Below, one piece after another: positions 53,466 to 61,982 of a stretch of DNA of 64,000 nucleotides. Made by a program: the position numbers and the translations under genes. This stretch comes from Gp7-AA6 sp036001245 (lineage in GTDB: Bacteria > Acidobacteriota > Thermoanaerobaculia > UBA5066 > Gp7-AA6). Within the stretch, counting starts at the first letter, position 1. Each line of letters opens with the position of its first letter. The DNA is taken from NCBI GenBank assembly GCA_036001245.1, contig DASYUL010000024.1, positions 59,712 through 123,711 of the forward strand, read 5' to 3'. A model generated the notes under the pieces. That model had not been told where the DNA came from and did no database searches. It saw nothing but the letters and a program-made list of their open reading frames with translations.

Positions 53466-54856
53466 GCGCGGACCTCCGCTCGCCGTCGGAGATCTCCGTG
53501 GATCTCCTTCACCGATACAACGTCCCCGGTCCGCGTTACACCTCCTACCCCACGGCGCCCGTCTGGCGCGAGGGTTTCGACGCGAGCGGCTACGCGCGGG
53601 TGCTCGAGGAGTCCGGCGGCTCCCCGACTCCGGCGCCCCTTTCCCTGTACGTGCACCTGCCGTTCTGCGAGACCCTCTGCTACTTCTGCGCGTGCACCGT
53701 GATCATCACGTCCAACCACTCGGTCGAAGAGCCATATCTCCGCCTCCTGGAGAGGGAGATCGATTGGATCGCCGCGCGCGCCGGCCGCCGACGAAAGGTC
53801 GTGCAGCTGCAGTGGGGCGGCGGCACGCCGACCTATCTCGCGCCGGAGCGGATCTTGCGCCTGGCGTCGAAGCTCCGCGCCTCGTTCTCCTTCGCGTCCG
53901 ACGCGGAGGTCGGCGTCGAGGTCGATCCGCGCGTGACGACCATCGCGCATCTGGAAGCCCTCCGGAACGCCGGATTCAACCGGCTCTCGATGGGCGTGCA
54001 GGACTTCGACCCCGACGTCCAGAAGGCAATTCATCGGATCCAGCCGTTCGACATGACGCGCGATCTCGTCCGCTCGGCCCGCGAGATGGGCTTCGAGGGT
54101 ATCAACGTCGATCTGATCTACGGCCTGCCCCTTCAGACTCCGGACACCTTCCGCGCCACCATCGACCAGGTGCTCGAGATCGCGCCCGACCGGCTCGCCG
54201 TCTACTCGTACGCCAACGTTCCCTGGTTGAAGAAGCACCAGAAGCTGCTCGAGCCGCAGCTTCCGTCCGAGCGCACGAAGTTCGAGATCTTCCGGACGGC
54301 GCTCGCGCGGTTCACGCAGGCCGGTTACGAGTACATCGGCATGGATCACTTTGCGCGGCCCGACGACGAGCTCGCGCGTGCCCGGCGCGACCGGACTCTG
54401 CACCGAAATTTCCAGGGCTACACGACCAAGGCGGGGACCGATCTGATCGGTCTCGGGATCTCCGCGATCGGAGCGATCGGGGACGCATTCGTCCAGAACC
54501 GGCGCGACCTCGACAGCTATCGCGAGGCGATCCGGTCGCGTGGAGCGGCGACCTTCCGCGGCTTTCGGCTCTCCCCCGACGACCGGCTGCGGCGGGCGGT
54601 CATCGGGAACCTTCTCTGTCACGGAGTCGTCGCGATCCCGGAGGTCGAGGCCCAGTATGGGATTTGCTTCGGCGAGTACTTCGCCGACGCTCTCGAGAAG
54701 CTCGCGCCCTGCGCGGCCGACGGGCTGGTCGAGATCTCGGACGCCGAGATTCGTGCGACATCCCTCGGGCGAGTGTTCCTCCGGAACCTCGCGATGGCGT
54801 TCGATGCGTACTTGCCGGCGCAGATGGAGAAACCAATCTTCTCAAGGACACTGTAA
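53462..54856 (+). CDS. hemN: Oxygen-independent coproporphyrinogen III oxidase (radical SAM)
   Basis: 464 residues from GTG. The 4Fe-4S motif CETLCYFCAC has Cys69, Cys73, Cys76 and Cys78, the HemN-type C-x3-C-x2-C-x-C that separates true HemN from HemW. RYNVPGPRYTSYPTAP is at the N-terminus, QLQWGGGTPTYL and DLIYGLPLQTPDTF follow, and the HemN C-terminal domain is complete. It makes protoporphyrinogen IX without oxygen, so the last two steps pair an anaerobic enzyme with an oxygen-dependent one (hemY). The gap to hemH (54857-54980) holds a repeated GCGCGCCGGCGCGA (54871, 54913) but no gene. Confidence 0.95.
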   Translation: MSADLRSPSEISVDLLHRYNVPGPRYTSYPTAPVWREGFDASGYARVLEESGGSPTPAPLSLYVHLPFCETLCYFCACTVIITSNHSVEEPYLRLLEREIDWIAARAGRRRKVVQLQWGGGTPTYLAPERILRLASKLRASFSFASDAEVGVEVDPRVTTIAHLEALRNAGFNRLSMGVQDFDPDVQKAIHRIQPFDMTRDLVRSAREMGFEGINVDLIYGLPLQTPDTFRATIDQVLEIAPDRLAVYSYANVPWLKKHQKLLEPQLPSERTKFEIFRTALARFTQAGYEYIGMDHFARPDDELARARRDRTLHRNFQGYTTKAGTDLIGLGISAIGAIGDAFVQNRRDLDSYREAIRSRGAATFRGFRLSPDDRLRRAVIGNLLCHGVVAIPEVEAQYGICFGEYFADALEKLAPCAADGLVEISDAEIRATSLGRVFLRNLAMAFDAYLPAQMEKPIFSRTL

Positions 54857-54980
54857 GCCGCGACGCTGACGCGCGCCGGCGCGAGGACCACCCCACCGAC
54901 GCAGCGCGGCCTGCGCGCCGGCGCGAAGAGAGGTCTAGGAGACAACCCGGCTGCAGGCCTGTTCCCGATAAAGTCATGGT

Positions 54981-55961
54981 GTGACTGATCGCGCAATTCT
55001 TTTCCTTCAGTTGGGCGGGCCGGCGAACCTCGACGAGGTTCCCGGGTTCCTCTACCGCCTCTTCGCGGACCCGGACGTCATCCGGGTTCGGCCAGCGATC
55101 CTGCGCAAGGCGATCGCGCGCTCGATCGCGCTCGCGCGCACGCGTGTTTCGCGGCAGCTTTACGCGTCGATCGGCGGCGGCTCCCCCATCCGTCGCTGGA
55201 CCGAGACCCAGGCCGGCGGCGTCGAAAAGCTCCTCCGCGAGTCGGGGCGTGACGCGGTCGTTCGTGCCGCGATGAATTGCTCCGCGCCGCTCGTCGAAGA
55301 CGTCGTCCGCGAGCTGGCGGCGCAGGGCGTCCGGCGGTTTCTCGCCTTCCCGCTCTACCCACAGTACTCGCTGACGACAACCAAGGGCGCGCTCGACCGG
55401 TCGCGATCGGCCGTCCACGCGCTCGCGCCCGGCGCCGAGTTCCACGAGATCGGTTCCTGGCCCACGCACCCGGGCTTTGCCGCGGCGCACGCCGAGGCGA
55501 TCCGAAGAGAGATCGCGCGTTTCCCCGATCCGCGGCCCGAGAGCGTGCACCTTCTCTACTCCGCGCACTCGATCCCGAAGAAGCTCGTGACCCGAGAGGG
55601 AGACCCCTATCCACGCGAGGTCGAGGCATCGATCGAGGCCATCAACGCCCTTCTCGGTGACCGGTCGCCGTGGTCGCTCGCCTACCAGTCAAAGCTCGGA
55701 CCGATCGAGTGGCTCGGCCCGGGGACACTCGACGAGATCGGCAACCTCGGGCGGAAAGAAGCTCGCCAGGTTCTCGCGATCCCGATCGCGTTCGTGAGCG
55801 ACCACGTCGAGACGCTCTACGAAATCGACCAGCTGTTCGGCGAGGAAGCGCGCAAGGCCGGCATCGAGCACTTCCGGAGGACGCCCGGCCTGAACGACCA
55901 GCCGGCTTTTCTCGCCGCACTCGCGGACATCGCCTCGTCGCAGCGAGCGTTCTGGCAGTGA
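54981..55961 (+). CDS. hemH: Ferrochelatase
   Basis: 326 residues from GTG. It inserts iron into the porphyrin. ILFLQLGGPANLDEVPGFLYRLFADPDVI opens it, and the catalytic His lies in LLYSAHSIPKKLV; SDHVETLYEID and YQSKLGPIEWLGP are conserved. Possible weak Shine-Dalgarno only. Overlaps the next gene by four bases (GTGA). Whether it uses protoporphyrin or coproporphyrin cannot be told by eye, but HemN and the PPOX point to the protoporphyrin branch. Confidence 0.94.
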   Translation: MTDRAILFLQLGGPANLDEVPGFLYRLFADPDVIRVRPAILRKAIARSIALARTRVSRQLYASIGGGSPIRRWTETQAGGVEKLLRESGRDAVVRAAMNCSAPLVEDVVRELAAQGVRRFLAFPLYPQYSLTTTKGALDRSRSAVHALAPGAEFHEIGSWPTHPGFAAAHAEAIRREIARFPDPRPESVHLLYSAHSIPKKLVTREGDPYPREVEASIEAINALLGDRSPWSLAYQSKLGPIEWLGPGTLDEIGNLGRKEARQVLAIPIAFVSDHVETLYEIDQLFGEEARKAGIEHFRRTPGLNDQPAFLAALADIASSQRAFWQ

Positions 55962-57265
55962 CCACGGCCGTCGTGGGAGGCGGCCTCTCGGGTCTCGTGC
56001 GCGCGCGCGCCCTCGCGGCGCGGGGCGAACAGGTGCTTCTGTTCGAGGAGTCGCGGGATCCGGGCGGCGTCGTGCGGACGGAGAAGCGCGACGGATACCT
56101 CCTCGAGCTCGGACCCAACACCGTGAGGCCGACGCCCGAGCTCTGGCAGCTCGTCGAGGAGGTCGGCCTCACGTCGCAGGCCCTGCTCGCTGACCCCCGC
56201 ACCCCGCGATTCGTCGACTTCGGCGGCCGTCTTCACCGCCTGCCCGCCTCTCCCGCCGGGCTCGTCGGAACACGGCTGCTGTCGACGCGCGGGAAACTCC
56301 GGCTGCTCGCGGAACCGTTCGTGCGCCGCGGGACCCCGGCCGCCGAGAGCGTCGCGGACTTCTTCACGCGCCGGGCGGGTCGCGAGGCGGCGGAGCGGCT
56401 CGCCGAGCCCTTCGTCTCGGGGATCTGGGGCGGACGCGCCGACCGGCTCTCGGTCGCGCATGCGTTTCCGTCTCTCGCTCGGTGGGAGGAGACGTCGGGA
56501 AGCATCGCGCGAGGCGCCTTCGCGGCAATGCGAAGCCGGCCGAAGACCGCGACCCGGGGTCAGCGCGGGTTGCTCTCTTTCCGGGCCGGCCTGTCGACGC
56601 TTCCCCGCCGGCTGGCGGAGGATCTGGGTGCAGCGGCGCACTTCGGCCGGCGCATGGACTCCCTCGCCCCCACCAGCGACGGCTGGAAGCTGTCCGCGTC
56701 GGGCCAGGAGCTCCGCGCCGACCGGGTCGCTCTCGCCGCTCCCGCCGGTGAGGCCGCCCGGCTGGTCGAGTCGTTCGCACCCGAGGCGGCGGCCGCTCTC
56801 CGTGCGATCCCGCACGCGCCGCTGGCGGTCCTGCACGTCGCGTCAGCCGTTCCGCCGCGCCTCGAGGGCTTCGGTCACCTCGTGGTTCCCCAGAAGGAGC
56901 GCCGCATCCTCGGCGCGATCTGGTCGTCCGCGCTCTTTCCGGGGCGAGCACCGGAAGGACGTTCGCTGTTCACGGTCTATCTGGGAGGCGCGCGCGATCC
57001 CGACGCGCTCGAGCTCTCCGACGGCGCTCTCGTGGACGCCGCATCGCGCGACCTCGGGGCGGTCGGACTGCCGCGTTCGCTCGATCTCCTCCGCGTGACG
57101 CGGTACGCGCGCGCGATCCCACAGTACGACTTCGAACACGGCGAACGGATCGAGAAGCTCGCGGAGACCGAGCGCCGGCATCCGGGGCTCACGTTCCTCG
57201 GCAGCTACCGCGGCGGCGTCGCCGTCGGCGACGTCGTGCGATCGGCGCTCGCGCTTCCGGACTGA
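55958..57265 (+). CDS. hemY: Protoporphyrinogen oxidase (HemY/PPOX type)
   Basis: 435 residues from GTG at 55958; the open frame further upstream is inside hemH. FAD-binding GGGLSGLVRARALAARGEQVLLFE is at the N-terminus. LELGPNTVRPTPELW, WGGRADRLSVAHAFPSL and the C-terminal FLGSYRGGVAVGDVV are PPOX landmarks. It oxidises protoporphyrinogen IX (or coproporphyrinogen III) using oxygen. Downstream lies a perfect 18-base palindrome (57286-57303). Confidence 0.93.
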   Translation: MTTAVVGGGLSGLVRARALAARGEQVLLFEESRDPGGVVRTEKRDGYLLELGPNTVRPTPELWQLVEEVGLTSQALLADPRTPRFVDFGGRLHRLPASPAGLVGTRLLSTRGKLRLLAEPFVRRGTPAAESVADFFTRRAGREAAERLAEPFVSGIWGGRADRLSVAHAFPSLARWEETSGSIARGAFAAMRSRPKTATRGQRGLLSFRAGLSTLPRRLAEDLGAAAHFGRRMDSLAPTSDGWKLSASGQELRADRVALAAPAGEAARLVESFAPEAAAALRAIPHAPLAVLHVASAVPPRLEGFGHLVVPQKERRILGAIWSSALFPGRAPEGRSLFTVYLGGARDPDALELSDGALVDAASRDLGAVGLPRSLDLLRVTRYARAIPQYDFEHGERIEKLAETERRHPGLTFLGSYRGGVAVGDVVRSALALPD

Positions 57266-57285
57266 TCCAGCGTCCACGCCACAAC

Positions 57286-57303
57286 CGTCCTCGCGCGAGG
57301 ACG
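57286..57303. repeat. 18-base perfect palindrome after hemY
   Basis: CGTCCTCGC followed directly by its inverse GCGAGGACG, 20 bases after the hemY stop. A hairpin without a T-run; it may mark the operon end or be a binding site. The remaining bases up to 57398 hold the next gene's GGAGG at 57385-57389. Confidence 0.4.
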
Positions 57304-57398
57304 AGCCTCCCCCGAGCCCTGCCTGCAACTTTCTGAAAACAAACAAATCCGAACTTGGCCCCGACGTTGCCTTCATCACGGCTCGGAGGTCATGAACG

Positions 57399-58331
57399 AT
57401 GAAGAAAACTGTGAAAGCCCGATACGCCGGCTTTCTCGCCCTCGCGCTCGCCTGCTGCGGCTGGCTCGCAACCGCGTCCGTCGCACAGGCGCAGGTGCAG
57501 GGGCGCTACCGGCGCAATACCGTGTCGAATGCGAGCTACGAACGGATGCGCCAGTGGGCGCGCGAGCTCGACGAGCTCGCCGAACACGCGAACGAGCAGG
57601 CGCAGGCCGACCAGGCGGGATACCGCGGTTTCCGCCGCGATACGAACTTCCTGAAATCGATCGACCACTTCGCGCGCCGCGCGAGGGAGTTTCGCTCGAA
57701 GATGGACTCCTATCGCACCCGGCCATGGAACGTCGACGACGAGATCGAGCACCTGCTCCGCGACGCACGAGAAGTGCAGAAGCGGCTGCGCCGCGCCCGG
57801 TTCGCCGACTCGCACACGCGTGAGGACTGGAATCAGGTCGTCGATCTCCTGAACCGAACGCTCAACGAGTACCGCACCTCCGGACGGTATCGCGACGGTC
57901 GCGGCCGGTATGGCGACGGTCGTTATCGCGGTAGCCCGGACACCCGGGGCAACAATTACCCGGATACCCGCAGCAACGATGGCTACTACGACCCGAACGG
58001 GCCCTCGAGGTATTCGACCGATCTTCGGCAGCTCGCGCAGGAGCTCGACGAGCGGGCGGCGCGGGTGGCCCAGATGACGAACCGGTACGGCTCCCGTTAC
58101 GGTTCCTCCTCGGAGCTGCGCCGCTTCAGCGACGAAGCCCGTAACTTCCGGGTCGCCGTCGAGGGCCGCCAGTTCTCCCAGACGGAGCTGCGCTCGCGGA
58201 TCAACCGCCTTCTCCAGGAGGCCCAAAGCGCTCACGACGAGATCTCCCGGTCGCGTGTCTCCTCGGACGTCGCAGCCGAGTGGGACGGAATCGTCCGGGT
58301 CCTCGACCGGATGCGCGACTTGGTGGTCTGA
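57399..58331 (+). CDS. Secreted helical protein with an internal duplication
   Basis: 310 residues from ATG at 57399 (GGAGG nine bases upstream). Signal peptide ends at about 33 (SVAQAQ). Two halves share a helical-bundle pattern: residues about 45-160 (MRQWARELDELAEHANEQ ... DDEIEHLLRDAREVQKRL) and about 210-310 (LRQLAQELDERAARVAQM ... LRSRINRLLQEAQSAHDE). They are separated by a low-complexity, Arg/Gly/Tyr/Asp-rich linker (SGRYRDGRGRYGDGRYRG). No family known to me. Followed by the terminator at 58388-58415. Confidence 0.75.
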   Translation: MKKTVKARYAGFLALALACCGWLATASVAQAQVQGRYRRNTVSNASYERMRQWARELDELAEHANEQAQADQAGYRGFRRDTNFLKSIDHFARRAREFRSKMDSYRTRPWNVDDEIEHLLRDAREVQKRLRRARFADSHTREDWNQVVDLLNRTLNEYRTSGRYRDGRGRYGDGRYRGSPDTRGNNYPDTRSNDGYYDPNGPSRYSTDLRQLAQELDERAARVAQMTNRYGSRYGSSSELRRFSDEARNFRVAVEGRQFSQTELRSRINRLLQEAQSAHDEISRSRVSSDVAAEWDGIVRVLDRMRDLVV

Positions 58332-58333
58332 AA

Positions 58334-58375
58334 AATAAGGAGGCGGGTGCAGGCCCCTTCGGGACCTGTCCCCGC
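58334..58375 (-). repeat. 42-bp dispersed palindromic element, copy 2 (intergenic)
   Basis: On the minus strand these 42 bases match the tsaB copy (13539-13580) with two differences. The core CAGGTCCC-GAA-GGGGCCTG folds better than in copy 1. It starts three bases after the previous gene's stop. Confidence 0.85.
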
Positions 58376-58387
58376 GGCGTCAACAGG

Positions 58388-58415
58388 GCGGGGCCTCGGC
58401 CCCGCTTTTCTTTTT
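58388..58415 (+). terminator. Rho-independent terminator
   Basis: GCGGGGCC-TC-GGCCCCGC followed by TTTTCTTTTT (58406-58415), a strong plus-strand terminator for the secreted helical protein. Confidence 0.85.
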
Positions 58416-58440
58416 CCCCGCGCGAGACTCGTCGCCAACC

Positions 58441-58617
58441 CTCCGGAAGGTCGTGCTGATCAACCCGATCGTCTACGCGAGCGATGGGTTCCGCAGCGCT
58501 CTCGTCCCCCGCTTCCCGCATCTGCCTCGCGCGGGGATCTTCGCCGCGCTCGTCCTCTTCGACCTGCTTTTTCTCTCGTTCGGGCTACGGCAGTTCCGGT
58601 GGAAAGCTGTCCTCTGA
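58441..58617 (+). pseudogene. C-terminal remnant of an ABC-2 type transporter permease
   Basis: The plus-strand frame 58441-58617 reads LRKVVLINPIVYASDGFRSALVP followed by FPHLPRAGIFAALVLFDLLFLSFGLRQFRWKAVL and TGA. NPxVYASDGFRxALxP...H plus a final hydrophobic helix is the standard ending of ABC-2 permeases (drug or polysaccharide exporters). The remaining 200 or so residues and any ATPase are absent; the upstream sequence is the terminator and the palindromic element. A GTG at 58453 could start a 54-residue peptide, but a gene fossil is more likely. Confidence 0.65.
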
Positions 58618-58626
58618 GACGGAGCC

Positions 58627-58652
58627 AAAAAAAAGACGAGGCAGGCGCCTCG
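58627..58652 (-). terminator. Rho-independent terminator of the metalloprotease-like gene
   Basis: On the minus strand CGAGGC-GCCT-GCCTCG is followed shortly by eight T residues (58627-58634), 29 bases beyond the stop at 58681. Confidence 0.8.
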
Positions 58653-58680
58653 CCCTTCGAATCGCTCGCGTGATGTCGGT

Positions 58681-59511
58681 CTACTCTTCGCCTTCGTCGG
58701 CCCAGATGACGAACGTGAAGATCTTGTTGCCGTTGCCGAAGTCGAGCTCATAAAGCGCGTTGTGCTTGGACTCGCGGACGATTCGTCCCCACTGCCCGGG
58801 CCCGTCCAGATCGATCTGGCTCATCGCGGGAGGAGCTGCGTGAACCGCTCCCTGGCCGTTACCCTGGCCGTTGCCGGGGCCGGCGATCTGGCCGACCGTG
58901 GTCGAGCTGTCGAGGTGCGCGTAGATGAACTCGAGCTCGTCGTAGTCGTGTTGGTTGGGGTGCTGATTCGTGGAGGGATCGTTCGTGTAGTCCATGCACG
59001 TTCCCAGGTTGGGGTTGCCGAACGTTTCGTCCTGGTGGTCGAGGCCGAGGGTGTGGCCGACCTCCTGGCACATGACGAGATTGCGCCACGCGGTCGTGTT
59101 GTATTGGGCGGTGTTGAAATAGGTGTCGTTATTCTTGACGGCCCCCTGCGTAATGTGAGTGCCGCCCGTGATCCAGATCTGCGCGAGGCCGAGCCAGCCG
59201 TTGTTGCCGTAGGCCGCGTTGCAGACCTCGACGCGGCCCGCCGTCGGCCGGCAGTTCTTCCCCTTCGCCTGGCCCGCGACGATCGACGTGTTGAGAACGG
59301 TCGATTGGGTCCAGTCGCTCGACGTCGTGGCGAGGATCGGATCCCACTGGCTCGAAACGTTGTCCCCGAGCTTGAGATCGAACGGGTTGCTGGTGCGCGC
59401 CCAGTGATATCCGCCCCAGGAATGGTTGGCCAGAGCAACGGAAGGAAGCATCGCAATCACGCACGCAACCGCCACGGCGACGGCGGAATGCCGGCGAGAG
59501 AGACTGAACAT
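58681..59511 (-). CDS. Secreted matrixin-like protein with a modified zinc motif
   Basis: 276 residues from ATG at 59511 (AAAGGAG upstream; an earlier start at 59631 would place the leader internally). Signal peptide (VAVAVACVIAMLPSVALA). The metzincin region reads CQEVGHTLGLDH (148-159), where the usual first His of HExxHxxGxxH is Gln149, followed by a Met-turn-like TCMDYTND (171-178). Glu150, His153 and His159 are kept. Such a 'CQExGH..GLDHQ' motif looks like a conserved family trait rather than damage. C-terminal about 60 residues are Gly/Asn-rich, then a beta-rich end. Peptidase activity unproven. Confidence 0.78.
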   Translation of the reverse strand: MFSLSRRHSAVAVAVACVIAMLPSVALANHSWGGYHWARTSNPFDLKLGDNVSSQWDPILATTSSDWTQSTVLNTSIVAGQAKGKNCRPTAGRVEVCNAAYGNNGWLGLAQIWITGGTHITQGAVKNNDTYFNTAQYNTTAWRNLVMCQEVGHTLGLDHQDETFGNPNLGTCMDYTNDPSTNQHPNQHDYDELEFIYAHLDSSTTVGQIAGPGNGQGNGQGAVHAAPPAMSQIDLDGPGQWGRIVRESKHNALYELDFGNGNKIFTFVIWADEGEE

Positions 59512-59650
59512 GAGGACTCCTTTCATTTGTCGGTGAATCCCGGAGTGTACGGATTCCAGACGGGACGAGCAAGCATTTTCGACGGATGGCTGGGCTGCGA
59601 GGAAGTTTGTGACCGACGTCACCCGGCTCATGCGACCAAAGTCGGAGGGG

Positions 59651-61978
59651 TCATAACGCGACGTGTCTCAGCCGCAAGGCGTTCGCGACGACCGAGACCG
59701 AGCTGAAGCTCATCGCTGCCGCGGCGATGATCGGAGAGAGCAGGATCCCGAAGAACGGGTAGAGCACGCCGGCGGCGATGGGGATGCCGAGGGCGTTGTA
59801 CACGAAGGCGAAAAAGAGGTTCTGCTTGATGTTTCGAATCGTGGCGTCGGAAAGACGCCCCGCGCGCACGATCCCCATCAGGTCCCCCTTGACGAGCGTG
59901 ACGTCGGCGCTCTCCATCGCAACGTCGGTGCCGGTGCCCATAGCGATTCCGACGTTCGCCTGCGCGAGCGCCGGAGCATCGTTGATGCCGTCGCCTGCCA
60001 TCGCGACGATTCGTCCTTCCTTCTGGAGACGCTGGATCACTTCGACTTTCTGTTCCGGTCGGACCTCCGCGACCACTTCGTCGAGCCCGAGTTTCCCCGC
60101 GATCGCCTGAGCGGTCGTCCGGTTATCGCCGGTGACTATGACCAGGCGGAGCCCCTCTTTGCGAAGCTCTCGCACCGCCTCGGGCGTGGACGGCTTGATC
60201 GGGTCGGCCACGGCCAGGAGCCCCGCCGCGCTTCCGTCGACCGCGGCAAAGAGGACAGTCGCGCCGTCGGCTCGCAGAGCCTCTGCGCGCTCGTTTAGCT
60301 CCCCGGTCTCGACGCCCAGCTCTTCGAGCAGACGGCGGTTGCCGAGCGCGACGACGTGTCCCTCCACCTTTCCCACGACTCCCGATCCGGTACGCGATTC
60401 GAAGGATTCCGCCCGCGCAGGCGCGACACCGCGCTGCTCGGCTCCCCGAACGATCGCGGCCGCGAGCGGATGCTCGCTCGCCAATTCGAGGCCGGAAGCC
60501 AGTCGGAGCAGGTCGCTTTCGTTCACGCCGGAGACGACCTCCACCGCCCGGAGCGCGGGCCGACCCTCGGTCAGCGTACCGGTCTTGTCGAACACGAGCG
60601 TGTCCACCTCGCGCAGCACCTCGATCGCCTCCGCGTTCTTGAAGAGGACACCCGCAGTCGCCCCTTTCCCCGCGGCGACCATGACAGACATCGGCGTCGC
60701 GAGTCCCAGCGCGCAGGGGCACGCGATGATGAGAACCGCGACCGCGTTGACGATCGCGTAGGCCATGCGCGGCTCCGGACCCCGGATCGCCCAGATCAGG
60801 AACGTCAGAACCGCGATCGCGACGACCGAGGGCACGAAGACCGCCGCGACCTTGTCCGCGAGCTTCTGGATGGGGGCCCGGCTGCGTTGCGCCTCAGCGA
60901 CCATTCGAACGATCTGAGCGAGGAGCGTTTCCGAGCCGACTCGCTCGGCCCGCATCACCAGAGCCCCGGTGCCGTTCACCGTCGCGCCGATCACCCGGTC
61001 TCCCGGACCTTTCTCGACCGGGATGGGCTCGCCGGTGACCATGGACTCGTCGACCGCGCTTCTGCCCTCCAGAACGGCCCCATCCACCGGCACCTTCTCG
61101 CCCGGCCGGACGCGCAGAGAGTCGCCGACCCGAACGTCGGTCAGGGGAACGTCCTCTTCACCTCCGTCCGGGCGGATCCGGCGCGCGGTCTTCGGCGCGA
61201 GACCGAGCAGCGCCCGAATCGCCGCCCCCGTCCGGCTGCGCGCGCGGAGCTCCAGGACCTGTCCCAGGAGCACGAGCGTCACGATGAAGGCCGCGGCCTC
61301 GTAGTAGACCCCGACCTGTCTCATCTCGCCGCGGAAGGAGGCCGGGAAAAGACCGGGCGCCACGGTCGCCACGACGCTGTAGGCGTAGGCGACGCCGACT
61401 CCCAGACCGATCAGCGTGAACATGTTGAGGGAGCGGTTGACGAGCGATTGCCAGAATCGAACGAAAAAAGGAAAACCTCCCCACAGAACGACGGGCGAGG
61501 CGAGTGCGAGCTCAACGAAGTTCCGGGCGCCGTGAGGCAGCAGGCGCCCGATCGGATCGCCCGGAATCAAATGGCCCATCGCGATAGCGAGAAGGGGGAT
61601 GGAGAGGAGGGCGCTGACCCAGAGGCGCCGGGTCATGTCCGTGAGCTCGGGATTTTCCTGCTCCTCGAGTGTCACGGTCCGCGGCTCGAGCGCCATGCCG
61701 CAGATCGGACAGTTGCCGGGATTGTCTCGCACGATCTGCGGGTGCATCGGGCAGGTCCACTCGACGTGGCCGTCGACCGGAGCCGGTGGCATCCGATCCG
61801 GCGGTGCAGCCAGCTCTGCAGAAAGATAGCGGCCCGGTTCGGCCTTGAACTTCGACAGACAGCCCGCACTGCAGAACAGGTACGTCCGTCCCGCGTGCTC
61901 GAGTCGATGGGGAGTGTCCGGAGAGACCGTCATCCCGCAGACGGGATCTTTGGCCGTCGCCCTCTCCGCCGCCGTCAT
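59651..61978 (-). CDS. copA: Copper-type P1B-ATPase with YHS and heavy-metal-binding N-terminal domains
   Basis: 775 residues. N-terminal YHS domain (KDPVCGMTV at 10-18, CSAGC at 36-40), then an HMBD segment CPMHPQIV...NCPICGMALE (76-98), eight membrane helices with the metal-site IACPCALGLATP (about 421-433), the phosphorylation site DKTGT (about 463), TGDNRTTAQAIA and GDGINDAPALAQANVGIAMG. CPC indicates Cu(I)/Ag(I) transport. No HMA domain of the ferredoxin-like type; the YHS/HMBD pair replaces it. Operon with a DUF4198 protein and a barrel protein. Confidence 0.92.
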   Translation of the reverse strand: MTAAERATAKDPVCGMTVSPDTPHRLEHAGRTYLFCSAGCLSKFKAEPGRYLSAELAAPPDRMPPAPVDGHVEWTCPMHPQIVRDNPGNCPICGMALEPRTVTLEEQENPELTDMTRRLWVSALLSIPLLAIAMGHLIPGDPIGRLLPHGARNFVELALASPVVLWGGFPFFVRFWQSLVNRSLNMFTLIGLGVGVAYAYSVVATVAPGLFPASFRGEMRQVGVYYEAAAFIVTLVLLGQVLELRARSRTGAAIRALLGLAPKTARRIRPDGGEEDVPLTDVRVGDSLRVRPGEKVPVDGAVLEGRSAVDESMVTGEPIPVEKGPGDRVIGATVNGTGALVMRAERVGSETLLAQIVRMVAEAQRSRAPIQKLADKVAAVFVPSVVAIAVLTFLIWAIRGPEPRMAYAIVNAVAVLIIACPCALGLATPMSVMVAAGKGATAGVLFKNAEAIEVLREVDTLVFDKTGTLTEGRPALRAVEVVSGVNESDLLRLASGLELASEHPLAAAIVRGAEQRGVAPARAESFESRTGSGVVGKVEGHVVALGNRRLLEELGVETGELNERAEALRADGATVLFAAVDGSAAGLLAVADPIKPSTPEAVRELRKEGLRLVIVTGDNRTTAQAIAGKLGLDEVVAEVRPEQKVEVIQRLQKEGRIVAMAGDGINDAPALAQANVGIAMGTGTDVAMESADVTLVKGDLMGIVRAGRLSDATIRNIKQNLFFAFVYNALGIPIAAGVLYPFFGILLSPIIAAAAMSFSSVSVVANALRLRHVAL

Positions 61979-61982
61979 CGAG

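Noticed and set aside
54977..54983. ATG at 54977 as ferrochelatase start
   Set aside because: It runs into TGA after one codon (ATG GTG TGA); GTG 54981 in the right frame gives the family N-terminus.
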